DNA from: Notoacmeibacter sp.
Lineage (GTDB): Bacteria > Pseudomonadota > Alphaproteobacteria > Rhizobiales > Rhizobiaceae
Direction of reading: 5' to 3'
DNA: 64,000 nucleotides
Assembly (NCBI GenBank): GCA_019912385.1
Contig: JAIOIW010000031.1
Span: 1-64,000 of the forward strand
Shown: positions 1 through 10,500 of the stretch, piece by piece
Layout: each line of letters opens with the position of its first letter
Position numbering within the stretch: the first letter of the stretch is position 1
Notes under the pieces: generated by a model
Told to the model about the DNA's origin: nothing
Seen by the model: only the letters and a program-made list of their open reading frames with translations
The model's database searches: none
Position numbers and translations under genes: made by a program

Positions 1-3000
1 GCAGCCGAGGCGACCGCGCGGACAGGAGCCGGGGCCAGGGCGACGGGCGCCTTGGCCGGCGCCGGGCCGGGATTGGTGCCGGCCGAGCCCTTGGGCGTCT
101 CGGTGCCGGCGCCGGTGACCACCTTCAGCGTGGCACCGCGGGTCAGTCCCTTGGAGAAGGGCAGGGCCTTGCCTTCCGAGATGCCCTTGCCGAGCGAGGT
201 GTTGGAGAAGTCGGACGTGTCGACATGGGCAAGGTCGTGGCGGCCAAGGTAGGAGATCGCCAGTTCGCGGAACACGTAGTCGAGGATCGACGTGGCGTTC
301 TTGATGGCGTCGTTGCCCATCACCATGCCGGCCGGCTCGAACTTGGTGAAGGTGAAGGCCTCGACATATTCGTCCAGCGGCACGCCGTATTGCAGGCCGA
401 GCGAGATGGCGATGGCGAAATTGTTCATCATCGCGCGGAAGGCGGCGCCCTCCTTGTGCATGTCGATGAAGATCTCGCCCAGCCGGCCGTCGTCGAACTC
501 GCCGGTGCGCAGATAGACCTTGTGGCCGCCGACCACCGCCTTCTGGGTGTAGCCCTTGCGCCGGTTGGGCAGCTTCTCGCGCTCGCGGGTGACCCTCTCG
601 ACGATCCGCTCGACGATCTTTTCGGCGATCGTGGCCGCCGCCGCGGCCTTGGGTGCCTCGGCGATGGCTTCCGCCGCATCGTCCTCGTCTTCCTCGTCCT
701 CGATCAGCGAGGCATTGAGCGGCTGCGAGAGCTTGGAGCCGTCGCGGTAGAGGGCGTTGGCCTTCAGCGCCAGCTTCCACGACATCATGTAGGCCGACTT
801 GCAATCCTCGACCGTCGCCTCGTTGGGCATATTGATGGTCTTGGAGATCGCGCCCGAGATGAAGGGCTGGGCGGCGGCCATCATGTGGATGTGGCTGTCC
901 ACCGAAAGATAGCGCTTGCCGATCTTGCCGCACGGATTGGCGCAATCGAATACCGGCAGGTGCTCCGCTTTCAGGAACGGCGCTCCTTCCAGCGTCATCG
1001 CCCCGCAGATGTGGATGTTGGCGGCCTCGATCTCCTTCTTGGAGAAACCGAGCGCAGGCAGCATCTCGAAGGAGAAATCGTCGAGCTGCTCGCTGGTGAA
1101 GCCGAGCGTCTGGCGGCAGAAATCCTCGCCCAGCGTCCACTTGTTGAAGGCGAACTTGATGTCGAAGGCGCTCTTGAGCGCGGTATTGAGGGCGGCGATC
1201 CTGTCGTCGGTGAAGCCCTTGGTCTTAAGCGAGCCGGGGTTGACGGCCGGCGCCTGGTTGAGATTGCCGTGGCCGACCGCATAGGCCTCGATCTCGCCGA
1301 TCTGGGCCTCGGAATAGCCGAGCGTGCGCAGCGCCTCGGGCACGGCGCGGTTGATGATCTTGAAATAGCCGCCGCCGGCGAGCTTCTTGAACTTCACCAG
1401 CGCGAAGTCGGGCTCGATGCCGGTGGTGTCGCAGTCCATGACGAGGCCGATCGTGCCGGTGGGCGCGATCACGGTCGCCTGCGCGTTGCGGTAGCCGTGC
1501 TTCTCGCCAAGCTCCAGCGCCCGGTCCCAGGCCGCCGTCGCATGTTCGATCAGGTCGGCGTCGGGGCATGACGCATGGTCGAGCGGCACCGGGGCGACCG
1601 CCAGGTCCTCATAGCCTTCCGACAGGCCGTGGGCGGCGCGGCGGTGGTTGCGCATGACGCGCAGCATGTGCTCGCGGTTGGGTTCGAAATTGGGGAAGGT
1701 GCCGAGCTCGCCGGCCATTTCGGCGCTCGTGGCATAGGCCACACCCGTCATGATCGCCGTCAGCGCGCCGCAGATCGCGCGGCCCTCGTCGGAGTCATAC
1801 GGGATGCCCGTGGTCATCAGCAGGCCGCCGATATTGGCGAAACCGAGGCCGAGCGTGCGGTATTCGTATGAACGCTTCGCGATCTGCTTCGACGGGAACT
1901 GCGCCATCATGACGGAGACCTCGAGCACGACCGTCCACAGCCGCACCGCATGTTCGAAGGCGGCGATGTCGATGCGCTTGGTCTCAGCGTCCTTGAACTG
2001 CAGCAGGTTCAGCGAGGCGAGGTTGCAGGCCGTGTCGTCGAGGAACATGTATTCCGAGCACGGATTCGACGCGCGGATCGGGCCGGCCGCCTTGCAGGTA
2101 TGCCAGTCGTTCATGGTGGTGTTGAAATGCAGGCCCGGATCGGCCGAGGCCCAGGCGGCGTGGCCGATCTTCTCCCACAGGTCGCGCGCCTTCAGCGTCC
2201 TGGCGACCTTGCCGTCGATGCGGTTGGTGAGGTTCCAGTCGCCGTCATTTTCGACCGCGCGCAGGAAGTCGTCGCGAACCGAGACCGAATTGTTGGAGTT
2301 CTGGCCCGAGACGGTCAGGTAGGCCTCCGAATCCCAGTCGGTGTCATAGGTGCGGAACTCGATGGAGGTATAGCCCTGGCGGGCGAACTGGATCACGCGC
2401 TTGATGTAGTTCTCGGGCACCTGGCTCTTCTTGGCCGCCTTGATCTCGCGCTTCAGGGCCGGGTTGAGCTTGGGGTCGTAACAGTCGTCGTCGTGGCCGG
2501 CGCAGTTGACGCAGGCCTTCATGATCGCGGTCAGGTGCTGCTTGACGATCCTGGAGCCGGTGACGAGGGCCGCCACCTTCTGCTCTTCGCGCACCTTCCA
2601 CTCGACGTAGTCCTCGATGTCGGGGTGGTCGATGTCGACCACGACCATCTTGGCCGCGCGCCGGGTCGTGCCGCCCGACTTGATGGCGCCCGCGGCGCGG
2701 TCGCCGATCTTCAGGAAGCTCATCAGGCCGGACGACTTGCCGCCGCCCGAAAGCCGCTCGCCCGCGCCGCGCAGTTGCGAGAAGTTGGAACCGGTGCCCG
2801 AACCGTATTTGAACAGGCGCGCCTCGCGCACCCACAAATCCATGATGCCGCCTTCGTTGACGAGGTCGTCGCCGACGGACTGGATGAAGCAGGCATGGGG
2901 CTGGGGATGCTAGTAGGCCGATTTCGAGGCGGTCAGCTTGCCGGTGAACGGATCGACATAGAAATGGCCCTGGCCGGGGCCGTCGATGCCGTAGGCCCAA

Positions 3001-3485
3001 TGCAGGCCGGTGTTGAACCATTGCGGCGAGTTGGGCGCGACGCGCTGGGTGGCGAGCATGTAGCACAGCTCGTCCATGAAGGCCTGTGCGTCGTCCTCGG
3101 AATTGAAATAGCCGCCCTTCCAGCCCCAGTAGGTCCAAGTGCCGGCAAGACGCGTGAACACCTGGCGCGCGTCGGTCTCCGAGCCGTAGCGCTCATCCTC
3201 GGGCAGTCCGGCCAGCGCTTCCTCGTCGGCCACCGAGCGCCACAGGAACGACGGAACGTCGTTTTCCTCCACGCGTTTCAACCGCGCAGGCACGCCCGCC
3301 TTGCGGAAATATTTCTGCGCCAGAATGTCGGCAGCGACCTGGGAAAACTGCGCGGGCACATCGATATCGTCGAGCCGGAAGACGACCGAGCCGTCCGGAT
3401 TCCTGATCTCGCTCACCGCCTTGCGGAACTCGATCGCCGCGTAGGCATCCTGTCCTGCCTTGGTGAACCGACGTTCGATGCGCAT
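1..3485 (-). CDS. nrdJ: Vitamin B12-dependent ribonucleotide reductase NrdJ (class II), interrupted by an in-frame TAG and cut by the window edge
   Basis: Class II enzyme reducing ribonucleotides to deoxyribonucleotides with adenosylcobalamin, in the cytosol. The start is ATG at 3485 ([11 protein letters not shown]), about 8 nt after a GGGGAAA ribosome site. Visible family blocks include [20 protein letters not shown], the [20 protein letters not shown] segment near residue 475 that carries the thiyl-radical cysteine, and [20 protein letters not shown]. About 1,161 codons are visible. The last part is an Ala/Pro-rich linker, so the usual C-terminal zinc-binding domain lies left of the window. 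Codon 192 (2910-2912) is TAG inside ...[15 protein letters not shown]..., where relatives carry an acidic residue, so GAG to TAG by one base is the simplest explanation. I read the frame codon by codon from there to the left edge and found no other stop or frameshift. It is therefore either a nonsense mutation, a sequencing error or a read-through site. Identity is certain; functional state is not. Confidence 0.93.
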
Positions 3486-4116
3486 CTGACTTTCCCCTTC
3501 ATCCACATTTGGTGCCGGGCCCACGCGCCTGTCCTCGAATATAGCGCATGGGCGTCCGGCTGTCCGCCACTTGTTGCCGACCCCTCGAAATGGCCGGCTC
3601 TCCTGTTCCGCGGCCGATGCGAAAACGCGGCATTGAGGCGATGGTGCCCGTACCGTTTTCCGTCAGGGCCGCGGGGCCCCTTTCGGTTCCTGATGGTGAT
3701 TCTCTCCCCGAGAGAAAACCACCGTATCTTGGGACAACTGTGGCCGCAAACACTAAATATAGTGTTAACAGCTCGTTTACGCATCCCCCGATCATGATCA
3801 CGCCCGTACCCGGCGACACAGCTTCGCCGCCCATGGGAAACCAGCGTTTCACCAGGCGAATGTGCTACCCGTTACGGAAAAATGCCGGCTGAAGAACTCT
3901 CCGGCCACGCCCCCAACGCGAACGATGAGGCATTAAAAGGCGACTCGTTTCGGACCGTCAAGGATTCGTTTCGTAAATGTTTTATGACGCTATATCTTGT
4001 GTGTCGCGCATGTGGATAGCGGGGAGGAGGAGGGGCTGTTTCCCACATGGTTAATTCGCGATTCGGGAGCCCTGATGTCCGGGACGGGCCGCATGCCGCC
4101 GAAGACATCGCGCGGC
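3486..4116. other. Intergenic region upstream of nrdJ and downstream of glgA
   Basis: About 630 bases separate the nrdJ start from the glgA stop. Short open frames occur on both strands, but they lack ribosome sites and read like random high-GC translation. The only clear element is the pair of NrdR-like boxes at 3719-3765. The stretch 3940-4020 is locally AT-richer and could hold another promoter, but I cannot assign hexamers. Confidence 0.6.
3719..3765 (-). promoter_or_regulatory. Tandem NrdR-box-like operator of nrdJ
   Basis: A 16-base near-palindrome ACACTAAATATAGTGT at 3750-3765 fits the known NrdR box pattern (ACAC-AT-rich core-GTGT). A weaker box with core CCGTATCTTG lies at 3722-3731. 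The two core centres are 31 bases apart, three helical turns, which is the spacing typical of paired NrdR boxes. They lie about 235-280 bases upstream of nrdJ, far enough to suggest a long leader or a second element between. NrdR itself is not in the window. The first box is clear; the second rests mainly on spacing. Confidence 0.72.
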
Positions 4117-5613
4117 TCAGGCGCTTGAGGAAATGGCGGCTGTGAACCGGGCGCCCGGTCCATCGGCTTGCCGGGCCACTTGCCGGTAGAGGGCGAGGTA
4201 GCGCTGCGCGGATTCCTCCCATCCGAAATCGGCCGACATGCAGTTCAGCATCAGCTGCCGCCAGAAATGCGGATAGCGGAACGTGGTCAGCGCCGAATCG
4301 AGTGCCCGGATCATGGCAGCCGTGGTTGGTTCCTCGAATAGATAGCCCGTTCTCGACGGTTCCATCGCCGCTGCGGCGTCTTTCTGCGTGACCGTGTCGG
4401 CCAGGCCCCCTGTCCGGCGGACGACGGGGACCGTGCCGTAGCGCATGGCGTAGAGATGGGTCAGGCCACAGGGTTCGTAACGCGACGGGGCAAGGAGAAT
4501 GTCGGCTCCCGCCAGCAGGCGATGCGCCGAAGGTTCATCGTAACCGATCTGAACGCCGACATCTCGGTTGCGGGCCGTGGCATCGCGGAAAGCGGCTTCG
4601 AGCGCCTTGTCACCATCGGCCACGAGGGCGAATTGCGCGCCCCGCTCCGATATCCACGGCAACGCCTCCAGGACGCAATCGGCCATCTTCTGGTCGGCCA
4701 GTCGGCTCATGAAGGCGACGACAGGCCGGTCCGGATCGATTTCCAGGCCGAAGGCCTCCTGCAGATACCGTTTGCACGCCTGCTTGCCCGACAAATCGTC
4801 AGCGCTGTACCGTTGCGCCAGCAGCGGATCCTCTCTCGGGTCCCAGATCCCATAGTCGACGCCGTTGAGGATCCCCACGAGATCGCCGCCGCGGCGCCGC
4901 AACAGGCCGTCGAGGCCGCACCCGTATTCGGGTGTCGTGATCTCGCTGGCATAGGTCCGGCTGACCGTGGTGACGCAATCGGAAAAGTGAATACCGGCTT
5001 TCAGGAACGAAATCTCGCCGGGAACGCCGAAACCGTCGGTGTGAAACTGCCCGGGATCGCAATTCGCGGACGCGAGTGCGCGGGCCGGGAAGTTACCCTG
5101 GAACGCCATGTTGTGAATGGTGAATACGCTGGCCGGGCGCCAATCCCGGCTGGCCGCCAGCATGGCCGGCAGCAATCCGGCATGCCAATCATGGGCATGC
5201 ACGATATCCGGACGCCATGCGACCGGTGTTTCGCCCAGGGACAGTCTAGCGGCAACGTGGTTCAGCATGGCAAAGCGAAGCGCGTTGTCCGGCCATTCGT
5301 CGCCATTGTGGTCCAGATAGGGCCCGCCGTCGCGTGCATAGAGCGCGGGGCAGTCGACCAGCCAGACAGGAAGCCCAAGGTCCGGTGTGACCGCGCGGAC
5401 CAGGCGAACATCGTCGAATCCGAGGACGTTATCCAGTACGGCAACAACACGCTTCTGGCATGCGGCCTCGAGAGCGGACGGATAACCCGGTGTGAAAAGC
5501 CGGACGTCGACCCCCAGCTTCGAGAGGGCGGACGGAAGTGCGTTGCTCACGTCGGCCAGGCCGCCGGTTTTTGCCAATGGGTGGATTTCCGAAGAGACAT
5601 ACAAGACACGCAA
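4117..5613 (-). CDS. glgA: Glycogen synthase GlgA (GT5)
   Basis: Cytosolic ADP-glucose:alpha-1,4-glucan glucosyltransferase. The 498 residues match the usual bacterial length (about 480). The N-terminal nucleotide-sugar motif KTGGLADV is at residues 15-22, and the C-terminal half carries SRYEPCGLTHLYAMRYG and RRTGGLADTV, the donor-binding E and the GT5 signature. The start is a TTG at 5613, about 7 nt after GGAGGAAG; translating from it gives the typical MRVLYVSSEIHP. The other glycogen genes (glgB, glgC, glgP, glgX) are not adjacent, so this is a detached copy, perhaps one of several. A GH13 alpha-glucosidase lies 22 kb away. Confidence 0.93.
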   Translation of the reverse strand: MRVLYVSSEIHPLAKTGGLADVSNALPSALSKLGVDVRLFTPGYPSALEAACQKRVVAVLDNVLGFDDVRLVRAVTPDLGLPVWLVDCPALYARDGGPYLDHNGDEWPDNALRFAMLNHVAARLSLGETPVAWRPDIVHAHDWHAGLLPAMLAASRDWRPASVFTIHNMAFQGNFPARALASANCDPGQFHTDGFGVPGEISFLKAGIHFSDCVTTVSRTYASEITTPEYGCGLDGLLRRRGGDLVGILNGVDYGIWDPREDPLLAQRYSADDLSGKQACKRYLQEAFGLEIDPDRPVVAFMSRLADQKMADCVLEALPWISERGAQFALVADGDKALEAAFRDATARNRDVGVQIGYDEPSAHRLLAGADILLAPSRYEPCGLTHLYAMRYGTVPVVRRTGGLADTVTQKDAAAAMEPSRTGYLFEEPTTAAMIRALDSALTTFRYPHFWRQLMLNCMSADFGWEESAQRYLALYRQVARQADGPGARFTAAISSSA

Positions 5614-6146
5614 TAAATTCTTCCTCCGTGGGTTACGGGTGAGACAGCGCGGAACTTGATTGTCAGACTGATACTGTGGGAAGTGCTAACGCAAACATAA
5701 CAGAGCATCTATTATTGACAGTACTGTTGCGGTATTTTGCCTCATCAGGTTTGGCGACCGTTCTGTTCAGCGATGAAATACCGAAAACTTGAACGATCCG
5801 GACAGCATTGCTCCGGTCGGCACAAACCGTTGCGCAACGAGGCGGATCTGGCAGAAAGTGCGAAGGCGCTTTGCCGCACGCTGCACGACGCCCGCATTCC
5901 CTCGGTGCAATATCCGATCGCCAATCGCGTGAAACGGACGGGAAGGCGGGTGCTTGCCGTGGCGCGCATTACTCCTTCGGCAAGATGTACACGGTACTGC
6001 GCATGGAACAGGCCGTGCATGCGCGGGGCATAAGGGCCAGTTTCCGGGCGACCGCCGATCCGTTCCGCCATGATGCGGACCGATTGGCTCAGGCGCTGGG
6101 AGGGCTTTGAACCCGGCCGTCGCCGCCCGCCAGGCGATGACCGGCT
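5614..6146. other. Intergenic region between pyrE and glgA
   Basis: About 530 bases between the glgA start and the pyrE stop. It should hold the glgA promoter near 5640-5730; a 10-base palindrome ACAGTACTGT sits at 5718-5727. The rest is covered by a possible broken reading frame (5773-6110), described separately. No RNA gene or terminator is evident. Confidence 0.5.
5773..6110 (+). pseudogene. Possible remnant of a small frameshifted gene of unknown function
   Basis: An ATG at 5773 opens a frame reading ...RTLHDARIPSVQYPIANRVKRTGRRVLAVAR. Around 5960-5975 this frame loses coherence, while the -1 frame continues as HYSFGKMYTVLRMEQAVHARG... to LAQALGGL and a TGA at 6108-6110. The joined reading has plausible protein composition and high GC at third codon positions in its second half, which is why I note it. 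There is no strong ribosome site and I recognise no family. It could be a decayed gene, a sequencing indel or chance. Confidence 0.3.
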
Positions 6147-6845
6147 CTACTTTTGCGGCAGCTCCGATATGCCGCCATGTTTGGCCGACCATTCGATCGG
6201 ATTGTTGAGGAAGCTCTCGACCTCGGCGATAACGTCCGGGTCGAAACGGTTCTGCTTCTTCACCGCGTCGAGAATGTCCCACCATGTGGCGAGATAGTGG
6301 AGGCGCATGCCGGCGGCTTCGAGTTTTTGCGGCGTGTCGGGGAAGATGTCGTAGTAGAAGACGGCGAATGTGTCGGTCACCCTGGCGCCGGCACGGGTGA
6401 TCGCCTCGGCGAACTTGATCTTGCTGCCGCCGTCGGTGGTCAGGTCCTCGACGAGGAGGATGCGGGCGCCCTCTTCTAGCGAGCCCTCGATCTGGGCATC
6501 GCGCCCGAAACCCTTCGGCTTCTTGCGGACATACAGCATCGGCAGGGCAAGCTTGTCGGAAAGCCAGGCGGCGAACGGGATGCCCGCCGTCTCGCCGCCG
6601 GCAACCGCGTCGAACTGCTCGAAGCCGGCGTCGCGCAGGATGACCGACGCCGCGAAATCCATGATCGCGGAGCGGATGCGCGGATAGGAGATAAGCTTGC
6701 GGCAGTCGATATAGACCGGGCTCGCCAGGCCGGAGGTGAAAGTGAATGGCTGGTCGGCGCGGAAATGCACGGCATTGATCTCCAGCAGCATCCTGGCCAC
6801 CGTTTCGGAGATCACCGCGCGATCGGGAAAAGTGTTGGAGAACAT
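6147..6845 (-). CDS. pyrE: Orotate phosphoribosyltransferase PyrE
   Basis: Joins orotate to PRPP, giving orotidine 5'-phosphate in pyrimidine synthesis. The PRPP-binding motif [14 protein letters not shown] is near residue 130, after the substrate loop region [16 protein letters not shown] and the [10 protein letters not shown] segment. The ATG at 6845 gives 232 residues, the longer alphaproteobacterial form. The gene is monocistronic: the Lrp-type regulator upstream starts about 90 bases of spacer away on the same strand. It ends in TAG, showing that UAG acts as an ordinary stop in this genome. Confidence 0.95.
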   Translation of the reverse strand: MFSNTFPDRAVISETVARMLLEINAVHFRADQPFTFTSGLASPVYIDCRKLISYPRIRSAIMDFAASVILRDAGFEQFDAVAGGETAGIPFAAWLSDKLALPMLYVRKKPKGFGRDAQIEGSLEEGARILLVEDLTTDGGSKIKFAEAITRAGARVTDTFAVFYYDIFPDTPQKLEAAGMRLHYLATWWDILDAVKKQNRFDPDVIAEVESFLNNPIEWSAKHGGISELPQK

Positions 6846-6938
6846 CGTTGCGTCCTGCTCGTTACCGGAGCCTTCTCGCTACCAACATTGCGCGCGACTA
6901 GCCAGCCTTCAATGCCACTTTCCGGTGGACCGCGCGCA

Positions 6939-7418
6939 TCAAGCCTGGTCGAGCGGAAGCGGCGTGTTGCGCTTGATCTCCTTGAGGACAAGGTTGCTCG
7001 TGACCTTGGCGACGACCGGAATGCGGAACAGGAACTCCTCGAGGAAGCGGTAGTAATCCTCCTTGTTGCGGCAGCAGACCCGAAGGTGGTAGTCCGCGTC
7101 ACCGGTCGTGGCATAGCAGTCCAGCACCTCGGCGCGGCGCGAGATCGCATCGACGAATGTGTGAAGCTTGTCGGGTTCGTGGCGGGACAGGACCACCTGC
7201 ACCAGCGCCTCGAAATCGAGCCCGCAAGCCTCCGCGTTCACGACCGCCCTGTAGGAACCGATCACACCGGCCGCTTCCAGTTCCCTGACACGCCGCCAAC
7301 AGGTCGATGTCGACAGGCCGGCGATCTCGGCCAGGTCCTGGATCGAGGCGCGGCCGTTTTCCTGCAATGCCCGCAGGAGGCGGACATCGGAAGGACCCAG
7401 GGGAGTTCTCGCAGGCAT
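6939..7418 (-). CDS. Lrp/AsnC family transcriptional regulator
   Basis: 159 residues with an N-terminal winged HTH (LRALQENGRASIQDLAEIAGLSTSTCWRRVRELEAAGVI, about residues 15-55) and a C-terminal RAM/AsnC effector domain (FEALVQVVLSRHEPDKLHTFVD onward), the standard layout. The ATG at 7418 faces the indolepyruvate oxidoreductase gene across 120 bases. Divergent Lrp regulators next to such oxidoreductases usually respond to aromatic or branched amino acids, so local control of that gene is a reasonable inference; the ligand is unknown. Confidence 0.92.
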   Translation of the reverse strand: MPARTPLGPSDVRLLRALQENGRASIQDLAEIAGLSTSTCWRRVRELEAAGVIGSYRAVVNAEACGLDFEALVQVVLSRHEPDKLHTFVDAISRRAEVLDCYATTGDADYHLRVCCRNKEDYYRFLEEFLFRIPVVAKVTSNLVLKEIKRNTPLPLDQA

Positions 7419-7538
7419 GAATTATTCTACCAACTTCCTATTGTGAATGGGAAACACGTTCAAGATAAAGCCTGAACGCCGCTGGATTGAAAGCAAATTT
7501 CCGAAACTCCCGGTAATATTTTTCACAGGGAGACAGAA

Positions 7539-10500
7539 ATGACGGACCAGACACCGATCCTTCGTGATTACGAACTCGGCGATCGCTATACGCTGAGCGA
7601 GGGCCGGGTGTTCCTCACCGGCACGCAAGCTATCGTGCGCGCCGCGCTCGACCAGGCGCGGCGAGACCGGCGGCGCGGGCTCGACACACGCGGCTATATC
7701 TCCGGCTATCGCGGCTCGCCGCTCGGCGGCATCGACCTCGAGATTTCGCGCAACCGGCAAGTTGTCGAGGAAGCGGGCGTGGAATTCCTGCCCGCGGTGA
7801 ACGAGGAATTCGGCGCCACCCAGATGATCGGAACGCAGCAGGTCGAGACCGATCCCGACAAGGAGGTCGAGGCGGTGTTCGGCCTGTGGTACGGCAAGGG
7901 GCCTGGCGTCGACCGCGCGTCGGACGCGCTCAAGCATGGCAATGCCTATGGCTCGTCGCCGCATGGCGGCGTGCTCGTTGTCGCCGGCGACGACCATGGC
8001 TGCGTCTCGTCGTCCATGCCGCACCAGTCCGACGTGGCGTTCATGAACTTCTTCATGCCGACGCTCAATCCGGCAAGTGTCGAGGAGTATCTGCCGTTTG
8101 CGGAATACGGCTACGCGCTGTCGCGCTTTTCTGGCATGTGGGTGGGCTTCAAGGCGATTTCGGAGACGGTGGAATCCGGCATGTCGTTCGAGCTTCGCGC
8201 CGACCGCGATTTCGTGACACCCGGGGATTTCACGCCGCCAGCGGACGGCTTGCACTACCGCTGGCCGGACCTGCCGGGCTTCCAGATCGAGGACCGCATT
8301 GAGGCCAAGAAGCAAGCGGTTCTCGCCTTCGCGCGGGCCAATCCCGTCGACCGGGCACATTTCGGTTTTACGGCCGCGCATTACGGGATCGTGACGACCG
8401 GCAAGTCCCATCTCGACATGCTGGAGGCGCTGCGCCTGCTCGGCATCGACAGGGCGAGGGCGCGAGACCTGGGCATCGACATCTACAAGATCGGCATGGT
8501 GTGGCCGATCGAGCATGTCGGCGCGCTCGATTTCGCCATGGAGAAGAAGGAACTTCTCGTGGTGGAGGAAAAGCGCGGGATCATCGAAAGCCAGCTCAAG
8601 GAATATTTCTACGATTTCCCCGGCCACAAGCCCAAGCGCATGGTCGGCAAGCGTGACCAGGACGGCAACCGGCTGATCCCCTGGACGCACGAACTCGGCC
8701 CGCTCATGCTGGCGCGCATCCTGGCACGGCGGCTCGATTACAATTTTCCGGGATTGAACCTGACCGAGATTGCCGACGCGCTGGTGCCTCCGCCTCACCC
8801 CATCGAGGTGACGGGGGCCGCGCGCACGCCCTATTTCTGCTCGGGCTGTCCGCACAACACCTCGACCAGGGTGCCCGAGGGCAGCCAGGCGCTTGCCGGG
8901 ATCGGCTGCCATTTCATGGCAAGCTGGATGGATCGCAACACGACGTCGCTGATCCAGATGGGCGGCGAGGGGGTGAACTGGGTCGCGCGGTCGCGGTTCA
9001 ATGGCGGCAAGCACGTGTTCCAGAACCTCGGCGAAGGCACCTATTACCATTCGGGCTCGTTGGCCGTTCGCCAGGCGATCGCGGCGGGCACCAACATCAC
9101 CTTCAAGATCCTGTTCAACGACGCCGTCGCCATGACCGGCGGCCAGGCCGTTGACGGGCCGATCTCGGTCCGGTCGGTTGCGCAGGCGCTCGATGCGGAA
9201 GGCGCGAAAAAGATCGTCGTCGTCTCCGATCAGCCTGAAAATTTCCATCCGGCGGATTTTCCGCCGGGCGTCACGATCCATCACCGCGACGAGATGGACC
9301 GCCTGCAGCGCGAATTGCGCGAAATCCCCGGCACGACCGTGCTGATCTATCAGCAGATGTGCGCGACGGAGAAGCGCCGGCTGCGCAAGCGCGGCAGGCT
9401 GGAGGACCCGCAGCGGTTCGCCGTCATCAACCCACTGGTCTGCGAGGGCTGCGGCGACTGCTCGGTTGAATCGAACTGCCTGTCGGTCGAGCCGCTGGAA
9501 ACCGAATTCGGCCGCAAGCGGCAGATCAACCTCAATTCCTGCAACAAGGACTTCACCTGCCTCAACGGGTTCTGCCCGAGTTTCGTGACCGTGGAAGGCG
9601 CGACACGAAAGATGCAACCGGCGCCAAGCGCCGGCGAAGCGCTCGAAAGCCTGAAGGCCGCGCTGCCCGATCCGGTGCTGCCGGACCTTGAAACGCCCTA
9701 CGACATCCTGGTGACCGGCGTCGGCGGCACCGGCGTCGTTACCGTCGGGCAACTCATCGCAATGGCCGCCAACCTGGAGGGCAAGGGAGCAAGCGTGCTC
9801 GACTTCATGGGCTTTGCACAAAAGTTCGGGCCGGTGCTGAGCTATCTGCGGATGAGCGCGAACGGGCGCGATGTGAACCAGGTGCGCATCGAACCAAGCT
9901 CGGCCGACGCGCTGATCGGCTGCGATCTCGTGGTGAGTTCGTCGCCCAAGGCCTCGATCACCTATCGCCGGGGCAGGACCCGCGGCGTGCTCAACAGCGC
10001 CGAAATGGCGACCGGCGATTTTGCGCGCAAACGCGATGTGAGCCTCAGGCCGTCCGAGCGCATCGAAGAGATACGCACGGCGCTGGGTGACGACGCATTG
10101 AACACACTCGACGCCAACGCGCTGTCCGAGGCGCTGCTGGGCGACAGCGTCTTTGCCAATGTCATGATGCTGGGCGCCGCGTGGCAGTCAGGACTGGTGC
10201 CGCTTGGCGAAGCCGCGCTGATGCGCGCGATCGAGCTCAACGGCGTGAAACCCGATCTCAACAAGAAGGCTTTCCACTGGGGCCGCATCGCGGTCAGCGC
10301 GCCTGAGGAGGTGGCAAGGTTCGCCCGGCTCCCGGAATCCGCGCCGCAGACACTGGAGCAAACGGTCGCCGTTCGCGCCGACTTTCTCACCGGCTACCAG
10401 AGCCGGGCGTGGTCGCGGAAATATCTCGACACGGTCGCGGGCGTGAAGGCCGCGGAGGAGCGCGTTGCCGGGGAGGCGGGAGCGCTGACCGAGGCGGTGG

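Noticed and set aside
2910-2912. Genome-wide recoding of UAG as an amino acid
   Set aside because: pyrE, the FAH hydrolase, mlaF, the ornithine-cyclodeaminase-like gene and the glycerate kinase gene all end in TAG at the expected length, so UAG is a normal stop here.
225-3797. Long plus-strand open frames of 448 and 615 codons antisense to nrdJ
   Set aside because: They share codon boundaries with the conserved nrdJ frame on the other strand and translate to low-complexity R/G/H/V/L-rich sequence typical of high-GC antisense frames.
7422-9821. 799-codon minus-strand frame antisense to the indolepyruvate oxidoreductase
   Set aside because: The plus strand encodes an intact, recognisable 1,148-residue enzyme across it; the antisense product has no motifs.
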